Origin: Clostridiaceae bacterium
GTDB taxonomy: Bacteria; Bacillota; Clostridia; Oscillospirales; Acutalibacteraceae
Assembly (NCBI GenBank): GCA_016292575.1
Contig: JAEDIH010000119.1
Location: forward strand, 1-5,451
DNA: 5,451 nucleotides
Reading direction: 5' to 3'
Positions 1-5,451 of the stretch are shown here, piece after piece (position 1 is the first letter of the stretch; each line of letters begins with the position of its first letter). Position numbers and translations under genes: made by a program. The notes below the pieces were generated by a model, which worked only from the letters and a program-made list of their open reading frames with translations, was not told the DNA's origin and searched no databases.

Positions 1-1492
1 TGCAGGTGGGCTTTTTTCCGGCAACTTCAACAAGCTTATGTCCCAAAGCCGGAATGCTCTTTTGCGCAACCTTATAGCTGCAGCGTCTGCAGTGCTTTCC
101 CTGTGAAAGTCCGCTTTCGGTGCAGGTTGGCTCTTTTGCCTTGTCGGTCGCGATGTCATGTCCGAGCGGCGCAATAACGTTCTGAGTCGTTCTGTAATCG
201 CAGCGCGTGCAATGCTTTCCGGCAGTAAGTCCGCTTTCGGTGCAGGTTGCGTCCTTTGCGGCGTCAACAACAATGTAATGTCCGAGGGCAGGAACGGTTT
301 TCTGCTCGGTTTTAATACCGCAGCGTTTGCACACCTTTCCCTCGGTAAGTCCCGTTTTGGTGCAGGTTGGTGGCACGGCTTTTTCGGTTTTGAAATCATG
401 ACCGAGAGCGGCAACCGTCTTATGCCCGGTTCTGTAATTGCAGCGCGCACAGTGCTCGCCTGCGGTATAGCCGCTTTTTGTGCAGTCGGGTTCCTTTGCT
501 TCGTCTTGTATCATTTTGTGACCGAGGGCGGCAATGACATTCTGAGCCTGCCTGTAATCGCAGCGCGTACAATGCTTTCCGGCAGTCAGTCCGCTTTCGG
601 TACAGGTTGCATTTTTCGCTTCATCAATAACGTAAATGTGACCAAGGGCAGGAAGCTTTTCTCCGCCTGTTTTATAATCGCAGCGCGTGCAGTGCTCGCC
701 GCCGGTACAGCCGCTTTTCGTGCAGGTTGCCTCCTTCGCCTCGTCCCTGACAATGTCATGACCGAGAGCGGGAATTGTTTTTCTTTCGGGTTTATAGCCG
801 CAGCGTTTGCAGCGTCCGCCTGCCGTAAGCCCGTTTTGCACACAGGTGGGGCTGACCTCCTTTTCCTCTTGCACAATATCATGACCGAGGGCTTTTATCG
901 GTTCAAGACCTTTAACAATTACGCCGCAAACCATACAGCGCAGCCCCTCTGTCCTGCCCTCTTCGGTGCAGGTGGCGGCAACAGCCTTTTCCGTTTTTAC
1001 CGCATGTCCCGTTGCCTGAACATAGGAGTCAAATTCCACATTGTTGCAGACAGTGCAGGTATGCTTTGTATAGCCGCGCTCGGTGCAGGTAGGTTCAATA
1101 ATTTCATCAATATAAATATGCTCATGAGTTGCGTTTTTCCAAACCGCATAAAGCTTTATCGACGTGTCATAGGAAAACCTGTCGCCGGGCATAAAGCGCA
1201 CTATACCATTATACTTATCTGTTGACCAGCCGACAAACACATGACCGTCACGAACGGGAACGGTCTTACTGAGAATTATTGATTCACCGCTGTTTTTGGT
1301 CTGGGGCTCGGGAGCACCGGTTCCACCGTTTGCATCGTATGAAATGATATATGCTTCCTTTGCGGAGCAAACGGCAAACCAGCCGACGCCCGAAGGGTCT
1401 TTATATGACGCAGAAAGCCCAAGACAGACAGCAAGCAACATTACGGCAACAATATTCGAAACGACCGCCCTTGCCGAACGATTAGTTCTCAT
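1..1492 (-). CDS. Secreted InlB-repeat / CxxC-repeat surface protein, N-terminal 497 residues (3' end outside window)
   Basis: The frame is open from ATG 1492 to the window edge with no stop. Residues 1-28 form a signal peptide: basic MRTNR, then a hydrophobic core near residues 10-28. Residues 48-119 are an InlB B-type repeat (Listeria-Bacteroides repeat), recognised by YDANGGTGAPEPQT, the GHVFVGWST core and closing LYAVWK. From residue 134 come repeats of about 40 residues with the pattern C-x9/10-CxxC-x13/14-H, each ending in ALGH or a variant. Nine are complete (first Cys at 136, 175, 217, 257, 297, 337, 377, 417, 457) and a tenth begins at 497. The start at 1492 has GGAGAGGA nine bases upstream; an in-frame ATG at 1531 lacks a ribosome site and lies within the 0A-box region. 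In this class of protein such domains are extracellular and often adhesive; the Cys/His spacing could bind zinc or form disulfides. Neither role is shown here. No anchor is visible because the C-terminus is missing. Confidence 0.9.
   Translation of the reverse strand, partial: MRTNRSARAVVSNIVAVMLLAVCLGLSASYKDPSGVGWFAVCSAKEAYIISYDANGGTGAPEPQTKNSGESIILSKTVPVRDGHVFVGWSTDKYNGIVRFMPGDRFSYDTSIKLYAVWKNATHEHIYIDEIIEPTCTERGYTKHTCTVCNNVEFDSYVQATGHAVKTEKAVAATCTEEGRTEGLRCMVCGVIVKGLEPIKALGHDIVQEEKEVSPTCVQNGLTAGGRCKRCGYKPERKTIPALGHDIVRDEAKEATCTKSGCTGGEHCTRCDYKTGGEKLPALGHIYVIDEAKNATCTESGLTAGKHCTRCDYRQAQNVIAALGHKMIQDEAKEPDCTKSGYTAGEHCARCNYRTGHKTVAALGHDFKTEKAVPPTCTKTGLTEGKVCKRCGIKTEQKTVPALGHYIVVDAAKDATCTESGLTAGKHCTRCDYRTTQNVIAPLGHDIATDKAKEPTCTESGLSQGKHCRRCSYKVAQKSIPALGHKLVEVAGKKPTC
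2..1093 (-). repeat. Tandem 120-bp coding repeats (about 40-residue Cys/His units)
   Basis: These are in-frame tandem repeats inside the secreted protein. The terminal GH motif recurs at residues 163, 204, 245, 285, 325, 365, 405, 445 and 485, so the period is exactly 40 residues (120 bp) from the third unit onward and 41 for the two preceding steps. A consensus unit begins CTESGLTAGKHCTRCDYR and ends ALGH, followed by a variable acidic/basic linker such as DEAKEAT. Three Cys and one His are conserved in every complete unit. Units starting at Cys297 and Cys417 are nearly identical, including shared QNVIA, and differ more from their neighbours. This suggests copying of blocks rather than single units. 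The array continues past the window edge. Confidence 0.93.
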
Positions 1493-1501
1493 TTTTTCAT
1501 A

Positions 1502-1509
1502 TCCTCTCC
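1502..1509 (-). promoter_or_regulatory. Ribosome binding site deciding the start of the repeat protein
   Basis: GGAGAGGA on the minus strand ends nine bases before ATG 1492. An out-of-frame ATG at 1500 is one base from the site and meets a stop after two codons. The in-frame ATG at 1531 has no Shine-Dalgarno sequence upstream. This makes 1492 the best start. Confidence 0.75.
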
Positions 1510-1523
1510 GTATAGTAGTATAT

Positions 1524-1540
1524 TTCGACATTTTTCGACA
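1524..1540 (-). promoter_or_regulatory. Tandem Spo0A-type boxes (two TGTCGAA, 10 bp apart)
   Basis: The minus strand reads TGTCGAA-AAA-TGTCGAA, with boxes at 1540-1534 and 1530-1524, so the repeat distance is exactly one helical turn. TGTCGAA is the consensus 0A box (TGNCGAA) for the sporulation regulator Spo0A, which binds adjacent boxes as a head-to-tail dimer. Both copies match perfectly. If the promoter at 1585-1557 is used, the boxes lie just downstream of its expected start point near 1550, a placement like that at the B. subtilis abrB gene, which Spo0A represses. Regulation by Spo0A is inferred; the motif match is seen directly. Confidence 0.6.
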
Positions 1541-1556
1541 AAGTATTTGCATGAAA

Positions 1557-1585
1557 ATTTTACCATAAAGAGAAACAAAAGTAAA
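1557..1585 (-). promoter_or_regulatory. Sigma-A-like promoter of the repeat-protein gene
   Basis: On the minus strand a -35-like TTTACT (1585-1580) and a -10-like TAAAAT (1562-1557) are separated by 17 bases. The -10 matches five of six consensus bases and the -35 four of six. The expected start near 1550 gives a leader of about 58 bases. A second -10-like TATACT at 1522-1517 sits right beside the 0A boxes but has no good -35 and would leave almost no leader, so it is the weaker candidate. Confidence 0.55.
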
Positions 1586-1620
1586 CAAACAGAATAAAAA
1601 AAGGCTCTGTCGGTTTGAGA

Positions 1621-1668
1621 AAAGCAAAAAACCACACCGGGCGGAGAAAAAATCCTTACGGTGTGGTT
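1621..1668 (-). terminator. Rho-independent terminator after the SDR gene
   Basis: A perfect 10-bp stem (AACCACACCG at 1668-1659 in transcript sense, pairing with CGGTGTGGTT at 1639-1630) has a 19-base loop. It is followed at once on the minus strand by TTTTTGCTTT. It begins 51 bases after the SDR stop codon and would end the metQNI-enzyme operon, separating it from the repeat-protein promoter. There is no T-run on the other side, so it acts in the minus direction only. Confidence 0.85.
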
Positions 1669-1719
1669 CTGTTGTGTCGGGTATTGCTTACAATCGTAGA
1701 GCTTAACCGATAAAATAAG

Positions 1720-2523
1720 TCATACTGAGAGAAGACCTGCGTCAATGACGAACTGCGAACCCGTGGCATATCTTGCCTTGTCCGAAGCAAGGAACACAAC
1801 AAGGTCGGCAACGTCCTGCGGCTCAATCCAAGGCACGGGAAGAAGATTTCCTGCCGAACGCTCGGCAATCTCAATCGGAGTCATGCCTTCCATTGCGGCA
1901 AGACCGTCGTTCATCGGCGTGTTAACTCCGGTCGGGTGAATGCTGACAACGCGGATGTTGAAAGGGGCAAGCTCAATAGCCCACGCCTTTGTAAGACCGG
2001 TCAGTCCCCATTTTGAAGCGGTGTAATGCGAAAGCCTGTTGCCGCCGCGAAGTCCCATTACCGATGAATTGTTAATGATAACGCCGCTTTTTTCCTTTTT
2101 CATATAAGGCACAACTCTGCGAGTGACATTGAACGGTCCTTTGAGGTTGATGTCAATCATTGCGTTCCACTCATCATCGGTCATTTCATCAACGGTTGCA
2201 TAGGCACAGATTCCTGCGTTGTTGAAAAGAATGTCAATTTTTCCGAACTGTTCAATGGCTTTCTCAACGGCAGCTGTAACGGCCGCGTCATCACGAACAT
2301 CACCGACGGCGATAACGGCTTTTCTTCCGAGCGCCTCAATCTCTTTTTTGAGCGTTTCAAGCTCGTCGTTCGTTCCAAAATCATAGTTCGGATATTCAAT
2401 TTTTTTTGCAACGTCAAAAGCAACGATATCAGCGCCCTCCTTGGCAAGCGCAAGAGCCGTGGCGCGTCCCTGTCCGTGGGCTGCACCGGTTATAAAAGCA
2501 ACCCTGTTTTCAAAATCTTTCAT
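1720..2523 (-). CDS. Classical SDR-family NAD(P)-dependent oxidoreductase (267 aa)
   Basis: A complete short-chain dehydrogenase/reductase with a Rossmann fold. Cofactor motif TGAAHGQG is at residues 12-19, Asp37 ends strand beta-2 (favouring NAD over NADP), NNAG is at 101-104, Asn126 in DINLKG, and the catalytic set is Ser154, Tyr167 and Lys171 (YTASK). The catalytic residues are all intact. The stretch between beta-2 and alpha-2 (about residues 38-62, with YPNYDFGTNDEL) is longer than in minimal SDRs. It resembles the carveol-dehydrogenase-like and mycofactocin-associated SDR subfamily, though no mycofactocin gene is visible. The substrate, probably an alcohol or ketone, cannot be read from sequence. 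The start at 2523 is chosen over ATG 2619 because AAGGGG lies nine bases upstream and the family's N-terminal strand begins there; the longer form would overlap the previous gene. It lies 13 bases after the AhpD-like gene and is probably cotranscribed with it. Confidence 0.92.
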   Translation of the reverse strand: MKDFENRVAFITGAAHGQGRATALALAKEGADIVAFDVAKKIEYPNYDFGTNDELETLKKEIEALGRKAVIAVGDVRDDAAVTAAVEKAIEQFGKIDILFNNAGICAYATVDEMTDDEWNAMIDINLKGPFNVTRRVVPYMKKEKSGVIINNSSVMGLRGGNRLSHYTASKWGLTGLTKAWAIELAPFNIRVVSIHPTGVNTPMNDGLAAMEGMTPIEIAERSAGNLLPVPWIEPQDVADLVVFLASDKARYATGSQFVIDAGLLSV

Positions 2524-2536
2524 CGTTAACAACCCC

Positions 2537-3070
2537 TTATTTATCTTCCTTTTTGCGGTATTTATAAAGAATCTCGTCAAGCGGAACCTTTGCAACGGTA
2601 TTGAAAAGGTTCGTGGCATACATTATTCCTGCAAAAGCGATGAGAAGAACTATCTGTTCTTCTGTAAACTGCTCTTTCAGCCTGTCATAGAGCTCATCGG
2701 GAATATTGTGCGGATCAACGCAGATTGCAGAGCCGAAATCCATCAGAAGCTCCTCCGTTTCAGAAATCTTCGGATTATCGGGATCATCGCCGGAGTCTAT
2801 AAGAATCTTTCTGAAAAACGTTGAACAAACAAGGCAGTCGTTGCCGCTTGAGATGGCGTATGAATAAAGCGACATTGCGCGCTCGCCCACAACGGGAACA
2901 AGCAAATCATAAAGCGTGTACCATTCCATATAGGCTTTGAAGGCCGGAACATTATGCAAAAGGGTACGCTTCATGTTGGTTATCCTGCCGTGCTTTGCAA
3001 TCTGGTCGTCATATTCTCTTTTGACTTCTTCGCTTGCCGAATCATAATCAGTCATTGATAAATAACTCAT
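2537..3070 (-). CDS. Carboxymuconolactone decarboxylase / AhpD-like protein (177 aa)
   Basis: A mostly helical protein with a CxxC motif, Cys79-Leu-Val-Cys82, in the position of the AhpD/CMD redox pair, followed by the CMD-like segment at residues 103-160 with an alanine- and leucine-rich helix. The early part ITNMKRTLLHN (residues 30-40) and the CLVCSTFF core fit an AhpD-like subfamily found as stand-alone proteins of about 180 residues. In AhpD the motif is CxxCxxxH; here Phe86 stands where the His would be, so the classical proton relay is absent. A thiol-based redox or peroxidase-assisting role is possible, but the substrate is unknown. ATG 3070 has AAGGAGAG five bases upstream; Met6 has none. 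The gene lies 19 bases after metI and 13 before the SDR gene. Confidence 0.82.
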   Translation of the reverse strand: MSYLSMTDYDSASEEVKREYDDQIAKHGRITNMKRTLLHNVPAFKAYMEWYTLYDLLVPVVGERAMSLYSYAISSGNDCLVCSTFFRKILIDSGDDPDNPKISETEELLMDFGSAICVDPHNIPDELYDRLKEQFTEEQIVLLIAFAGIMYATNLFNTVAKVPLDEILYKYRKKEDK

Positions 3071-3089
3071 ACGTTCTCTCCTTAATATA

Positions 3090-3797
3090 TTATTTTACGT
3101 TTTTAAGTCTCTTGTCGCACTTGGTTGCAAGGCGCGTTCCTACGCTCTGGAAAATCTGGACAAGAATGATGAGGAACACCGCCGCAAGAATCATGATAAG
3201 ATACTGATATCTGTAATATCCGTAGTTAATTGCGATTTTTCCGAGTCCGCCGCCGCCGATAACGCCGCTCATTGCAGTATATCCGAGAATGGTTGTAATT
3301 GCAATGGTAGCGTTTGAAATGAGCGAGGGAACGCTCTCAGGAAGCAGAACCTTCATAATAATCTGGAACGGAGAAGCACCCATGCTCTGTGCCGTTTCAA
3401 TAATTGAGGGGTTAATTTCGCGCAGGCTGCTTTCAACAAGTCTTGCAACGAACGGGAACGCCGCAATAACAAGCGGAACTATTGAAGCCACGGTTCCGAC
3501 CGCCGTTCCGACAATGAGCCTTGTCAGAGGGAAAACCATTATCATGAGGATAAGGAACGGAATTGAACGCAGCAGATTGATTATCAGGTCAATAATTTTG
3601 AGAATGACCTTCGGCACTCTGATGATCTTTCCGTTTTCGCCGGCAACTATCAGAATACCGAGCGGAAGGCCGAGAACTATTGCAAAAAAGGTTGAAAGAA
3701 CGGTGACATAAACCGTTTCCCAGATTGCAAGCGGAAACTGCTCTTTAAAAACCTCAACGGCGTTGATAAAAGTTTCCGACTGAAAAAAATTACTCAT
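3090..3797 (-). CDS. metI: Methionine-type ABC transporter permease MetI (235 aa)
   Basis: Inner-membrane subunit of a MetNI-type importer, which moves D/L-methionine and analogues in characterised relatives. The 235-residue length is slightly longer than E. coli MetI (217 aa). Hydrophobic segments lie near residues 26-52, 66-92, 95-117, 158-180 and 198-219, which fits the five-helix MetI fold. The cytoplasmic coupling (EAA) loop is at about 121-154, with ETAQSMGASP and the following LLPES, which docks on the ATPase. Conserved NLLRSIPFLILM is at 74-85 and SGVIGGGGLG at 177-186. ATG 3797 is preceded by the strong ribosome site AGGAGGTGA and overlaps the metN stop by eight bases, implying translational coupling. 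A closely related permease for another amino acid or sulfur compound cannot be excluded. Confidence 0.94.
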   Translation of the reverse strand: MSNFFQSETFINAVEVFKEQFPLAIWETVYVTVLSTFFAIVLGLPLGILIVAGENGKIIRVPKVILKIIDLIINLLRSIPFLILMIMVFPLTRLIVGTAVGTVASIVPLVIAAFPFVARLVESSLREINPSIIETAQSMGASPFQIIMKVLLPESVPSLISNATIAITTILGYTAMSGVIGGGGLGKIAINYGYYRYQYLIMILAAVFLIILVQIFQSVGTRLATKCDKRLKNVK

Positions 3798-4797
3798 CGT
3801 TCTTCACCTCCTCAACAAATATATCGGGCATTGCTTTAAGGTATTTCATAGCCCTTGCAAGCTCATCCGCTCCTCCGGGTATGCCGAGGATTATATTGCC
3901 GTAAGCCTTGTCTCCGATACCCTTTGTTGAGGCGGAAAGAATGCTTGCGGTGATACCCTCGTCTATTGCCATTTGTGCAATGAGCGGAGTGTTGGTCGCC
4001 TTTGCGCCGTTGAAAACAACGCGGATAACATTATCTCCGCTTATCTGCGTACCCTGCTCGTAGCCCTCGGGGAAAACAAGGTGTCTTGCCGCTTTCGATT
4101 TCGGAGCGGCAAAAACCTCGCTGACAAGACCTTCTTCAACAACCTCGCCGTTATCGAGAATTGCAACGTGCGAGCATATCTGCTCAACAACGCTCATCTG
4201 GTGAGTTATCACAATAACAGTTATGCCGAGCTTGTCGTGAATATCACGTATAAGCGAAAGAATGGACTGCGTGGTCTGCGGATCGAGAGCGCTTGTGGCT
4301 TCGTCGCAAAGGAGGATTTTCGGGTGAGTGGTCAATGCGCGCGCAATGGCAACGCGCTGCTGCTGACCGCCCGAAAGCTGGGCAGGATACGCCTTGAGCT
4401 TATCGCCGAGACCGACAATTTCCAAAAGCTCCTTCGCACGCTTGACAGCCTCAGCCTTTTTTACGCCTGCAAGCTCAAGCGGAAAGCAGACGTTTTTAAG
4501 GCAGTTTTTCTGCATGAGCAGATTGAAGCCCTGAAAGATCATTGTGATGTTTCTGCGCTCACGGCGCAGCTCAGACTGCGAAAGGGTGCCCATATCGCGT
4601 CCGTCAATAACAACCCTGCCCTCTGTCGGTCGTTCAAGCATATTTATGCAGCGGACAAGGGTGCTCTTTCCGGCGCCGCTCATTCCGATGATGCCGTAGA
4701 TATCTCCGTCATTGATTGTCAGCGATATATTTTTAAGCGCCTCAACGTTTCCGTCGGAGGTGGAAAAGGTTTTACTGAGGTTTTGAATTTCAATCAT
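3790..4797 (-). CDS. metN: Methionine-type ABC transporter ATPase MetN with C-terminal NIL domain (335 aa)
   Basis: Cytoplasmic ATPase of the MetNI importer. ATPase domain, about residues 1-245: aromatic A-loop Phe11, Walker A GMSGAGKST at 38-46, Q-loop Gln89 in FQG, signature LSGGQ at 141-145, Walker B ILLCDE at 161-166 with catalytic Glu166, D-loop SALD at 169-172 and switch His199. Residues about 255-330 form the NIL (ACT-like) regulatory domain, which in E. coli MetN binds methionine and inhibits transport when the internal pool is high. This suggests feedback control is kept here. Length fits the family (about 340). Start 4797 has GGGAGAGAG a few bases upstream. The stop lies inside the metI start region, and the metI ribosome site lies within the last metN codons. 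Confidence 0.96.
   Translation of the reverse strand: MIEIQNLSKTFSTSDGNVEALKNISLTINDGDIYGIIGMSGAGKSTLVRCINMLERPTEGRVVIDGRDMGTLSQSELRRERRNITMIFQGFNLLMQKNCLKNVCFPLELAGVKKAEAVKRAKELLEIVGLGDKLKAYPAQLSGGQQQRVAIARALTTHPKILLCDEATSALDPQTTQSILSLIRDIHDKLGITVIVITHQMSVVEQICSHVAILDNGEVVEEGLVSEVFAAPKSKAARHLVFPEGYEQGTQISGDNVIRVVFNGAKATNTPLIAQMAIDEGITASILSASTKGIGDKAYGNIILGIPGGADELARAMKYLKAMPDIFVEEVKNDE
3804..3812 (-). promoter_or_regulatory. Strong ribosome site for metI inside metN
   Basis: AGGAGGTGA, close to the full anti-Shine-Dalgarno complement, lies six bases before the metI ATG at 3797 and within the last codons of metN. With the 8-base gene overlap it should keep ATPase and permease synthesis matched. 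Confidence 0.8.
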
Positions 4798-4825
4798 ATA
4801 CTCTCTCCCAAACAGTATAATACAA

Positions 4826-4869
4826 GGTAACCGCTGATTAATTGGGAGTGCTATTAATCAGTGGTTACC
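4826..4869 (-). promoter_or_regulatory. Near-perfect 17-bp inverted repeat in the metQ-metN gap (hairpin proximal to metN)
   Basis: The arms at 4826-4842 and 4853-4869 (GGTAACC-x-CTGATTAAT and its complement) match at 16 of 17 positions around a 10-base loop. The one mismatch is A-C in the minus-strand transcript and a G-U wobble on the plus strand. No T-run follows on the minus strand, so it is not a standard terminator. Candidate roles are partial terminator, RNA-processing or stability element, protein operator, or an interspersed palindromic repeat. It starts about 28 bases before the metN start. Confidence 0.75.
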
Positions 4870-4871
4870 GA

Positions 4872-4910
4872 GAAATAACGTCGGCTGCAAAAAGCAGACA
4901 ACGCTATTTC
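4872..4910 (-). promoter_or_regulatory. Second 17-bp imperfect hairpin, adjacent to the first (proximal to metQ)
   Basis: The arms at 4872-4888 and 4894-4910 pair around a 5-base loop (TTTTT in transcript sense). In the minus-strand transcript there are 14 Watson-Crick pairs, two G-U wobbles and one mismatch; the plus strand has three mismatches. That asymmetry favours an RNA structure in the operon transcript. Only two bases separate it from the other hairpin, and it begins 20 bases after the metQ-like stop. No terminator T-run follows. Confidence 0.65.
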
Positions 4911-4930
4911 AAAGGTTATATAATCAGAAT

Positions 4931-5451
4931 TTATTTGCTAAGAGCGTCAAGGGTGGTCTGCTTTCCGCCGTAGAAGCCCATCGGCTCAACATGGATAGCG
5001 CCGACCGAAACAACGTTTGTGCCGTTTTCCTTGTTAAAATCCTCAAGGTAAGGAAGATGCTGGAAGTAGTTTGCGTCAACCTCGCCGCTGTCAACAACCT
5101 TGTTCGGCTGAACATAATCCGTGAATTCCTTAATATCAAGAGTTATATCCTTTTCGGCAAGGATTTCCTTTGCAACGGCAAGAATTTCAGCGTGCGGTGT
5201 GGGTGAAGCCGCAACGGAGATCGTTTCTCCGGCAAGCTTTGCGTAATCAACGCTTGAATCAAAACCGACACCCGGATTTTCAACAACGGAAACAACTGCG
5301 CCGTCATACTTTTCCTTGATAAAGTCTGCAACCTTTTGGCTTTCAAGGGCGGCTTTAAGGGCCTTGATCTTGTCGCTGTTTTCGTTGCCTTTCTTAACGG
5401 CGAGAATGTTGCCGTATGCAGAGGACGAGCCTTCGATTGCAAGCGAATCCT
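4931..5451 (-). CDS. MetQ/NlpA-family substrate-binding protein, C-terminal 172 residues, with permuted or duplicated domain order (5' end outside window)
   Basis: The frame runs from the window edge to TAA at 4931-4933. Visible residues 1-56 match the usual C-terminal end of MetQ: DSLAIEGSSSAYGNILAVKK then KFI-like ADFIKEKYDGAVVSVV. Asn14 here is at the position of the methionine-contacting Asn229 of E. coli MetQ. About 20 linker residues follow (57-76). Residues 77-172 then match the N-terminal third of mature MetQ: ISVAASPTPHAEIL, FTDYVQPNKVVDSG, DANYFQHLPYL, SVGAIHVEP and TTLDALSK. The stop falls just where the second lobe would begin. This order is not that of normal MetQ. The rest of the protein, any signal peptide and the lipobox lie outside the window. 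The gene precedes metN and metI and should supply their ligand; no second binding-protein gene is visible here. Confidence 0.88.
   Translation of the reverse strand, partial: DSLAIEGSSSAYGNILAVKKGNENSDKIKALKAALESQKVADFIKEKYDGAVVSVVENPGVGFDSSVDYAKLAGETISVAASPTPHAEILAVAKEILAEKDITLDIKEFTDYVQPNKVVDSGEVDANYFQHLPYLEDFNKENGTNVVSVGAIHVEPMGFYGGKQTTLDALSK

Noticed and set aside
158..1225. A 355-codon open frame on the plus strand across the repeat array.
   Set aside because: It is opposite a better gene with signal peptide, ribosome site, promoter and known domains. The 120-bp repeat, a multiple of three, keeps the opposite strand stop-free periodically, so the long frame is a by-product.
1594..1620. 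A second terminator next to the T-run at 1602-1596.
   Set aside because: The T-run is clear, but the only nearby stems are three to five pairs (for example GGTTT/AAACC across a long loop), too weak to call. It may serve as back-up to the main terminator.
2524..2619. Longer SDR start at ATG 2619, adding 32 residues.
   Set aside because: The extension lies within the AhpD-like coding region, has no family similarity, and the start at 2523 has a suitable ribosome site.
3973..4830. A 285-codon open frame on the plus strand opposite metN.
   Set aside because: metN has every ABC ATPase motif in order. The plus-strand product has no recognisable domain and no convincing ribosome site.
4814..4842. 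Possible internal promoter for metN, with -10-like TATACT at 4819-4814 (minus strand).
   Set aside because: The -10 is good but no -35 resembles TTGACA at 16-18 bases; the best candidates match two or three of six positions and fall inside the hairpin arm.
4826..4910. SAM riboswitch or T-box in the gap before metN.
   Set aside because: The two simple hairpins lack the multi-helix junction, the T-box sequence and any terminator. Such a leader, if present, would be expected upstream of metQ outside the window.

Overview
The window looks like chromosomal DNA of a Clostridia-type Firmicute, probably an uncultured gut relative of Oscillospiraceae or Ruminococcaceae. This is inferred from strong AAGGAG/AGGAGG-type ribosome sites, tandem TGTCGAA motifs matching the Spo0A (0A) box, metQNI and SDR proteins of clostridial flavour, and a secreted InlB-repeat plus Cys-repeat protein of a kind common in gut Clostridia. 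All recognisable genes are on the minus strand, so transcription runs from high to low coordinates.

Region 5451-1720 is one probable operon. In transcription order it holds the 3' end of a MetQ/NlpA-family substrate-binding protein gene (cut by the window edge), a 133-bp gap with two adjacent 17-bp hairpins, metN (ATPase), metI (permease, overlapping metN by 8 bp), a carboxymuconolactone decarboxylase/AhpD-like gene, and an SDR oxidoreductase gene. A strong rho-independent terminator follows at 1668-1621. Gaps between metI, the AhpD-like gene and the SDR gene are only 19 and 13 bp. The transporter half would import methionine or a related compound; the two enzymes suggest linked intracellular redox or catabolic chemistry.

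Region 1620-1493 is the control region of the next gene: a sigma-A-like promoter, two TGTCGAA boxes exactly 10 bp apart, and a good ribosome site. Region 1492-1 encodes the first 497 residues of a secreted protein: signal peptide, one InlB-type B-repeat, then at least nine roughly 40-residue Cys/His repeats running off the window edge. It has no stop inside the window, and a long opposite-strand open frame over the repeats is a shadow of it.

The most unusual observations are three. The visible MetQ-like sequence reads C-terminal portion, linker, N-terminal portion, then a stop, which indicates either a circular permutation or a fused, half-duplicated binding protein. The repeat protein's promoter carries tandem Spo0A-type boxes. 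The metQ-metN gap holds a paired-hairpin element.
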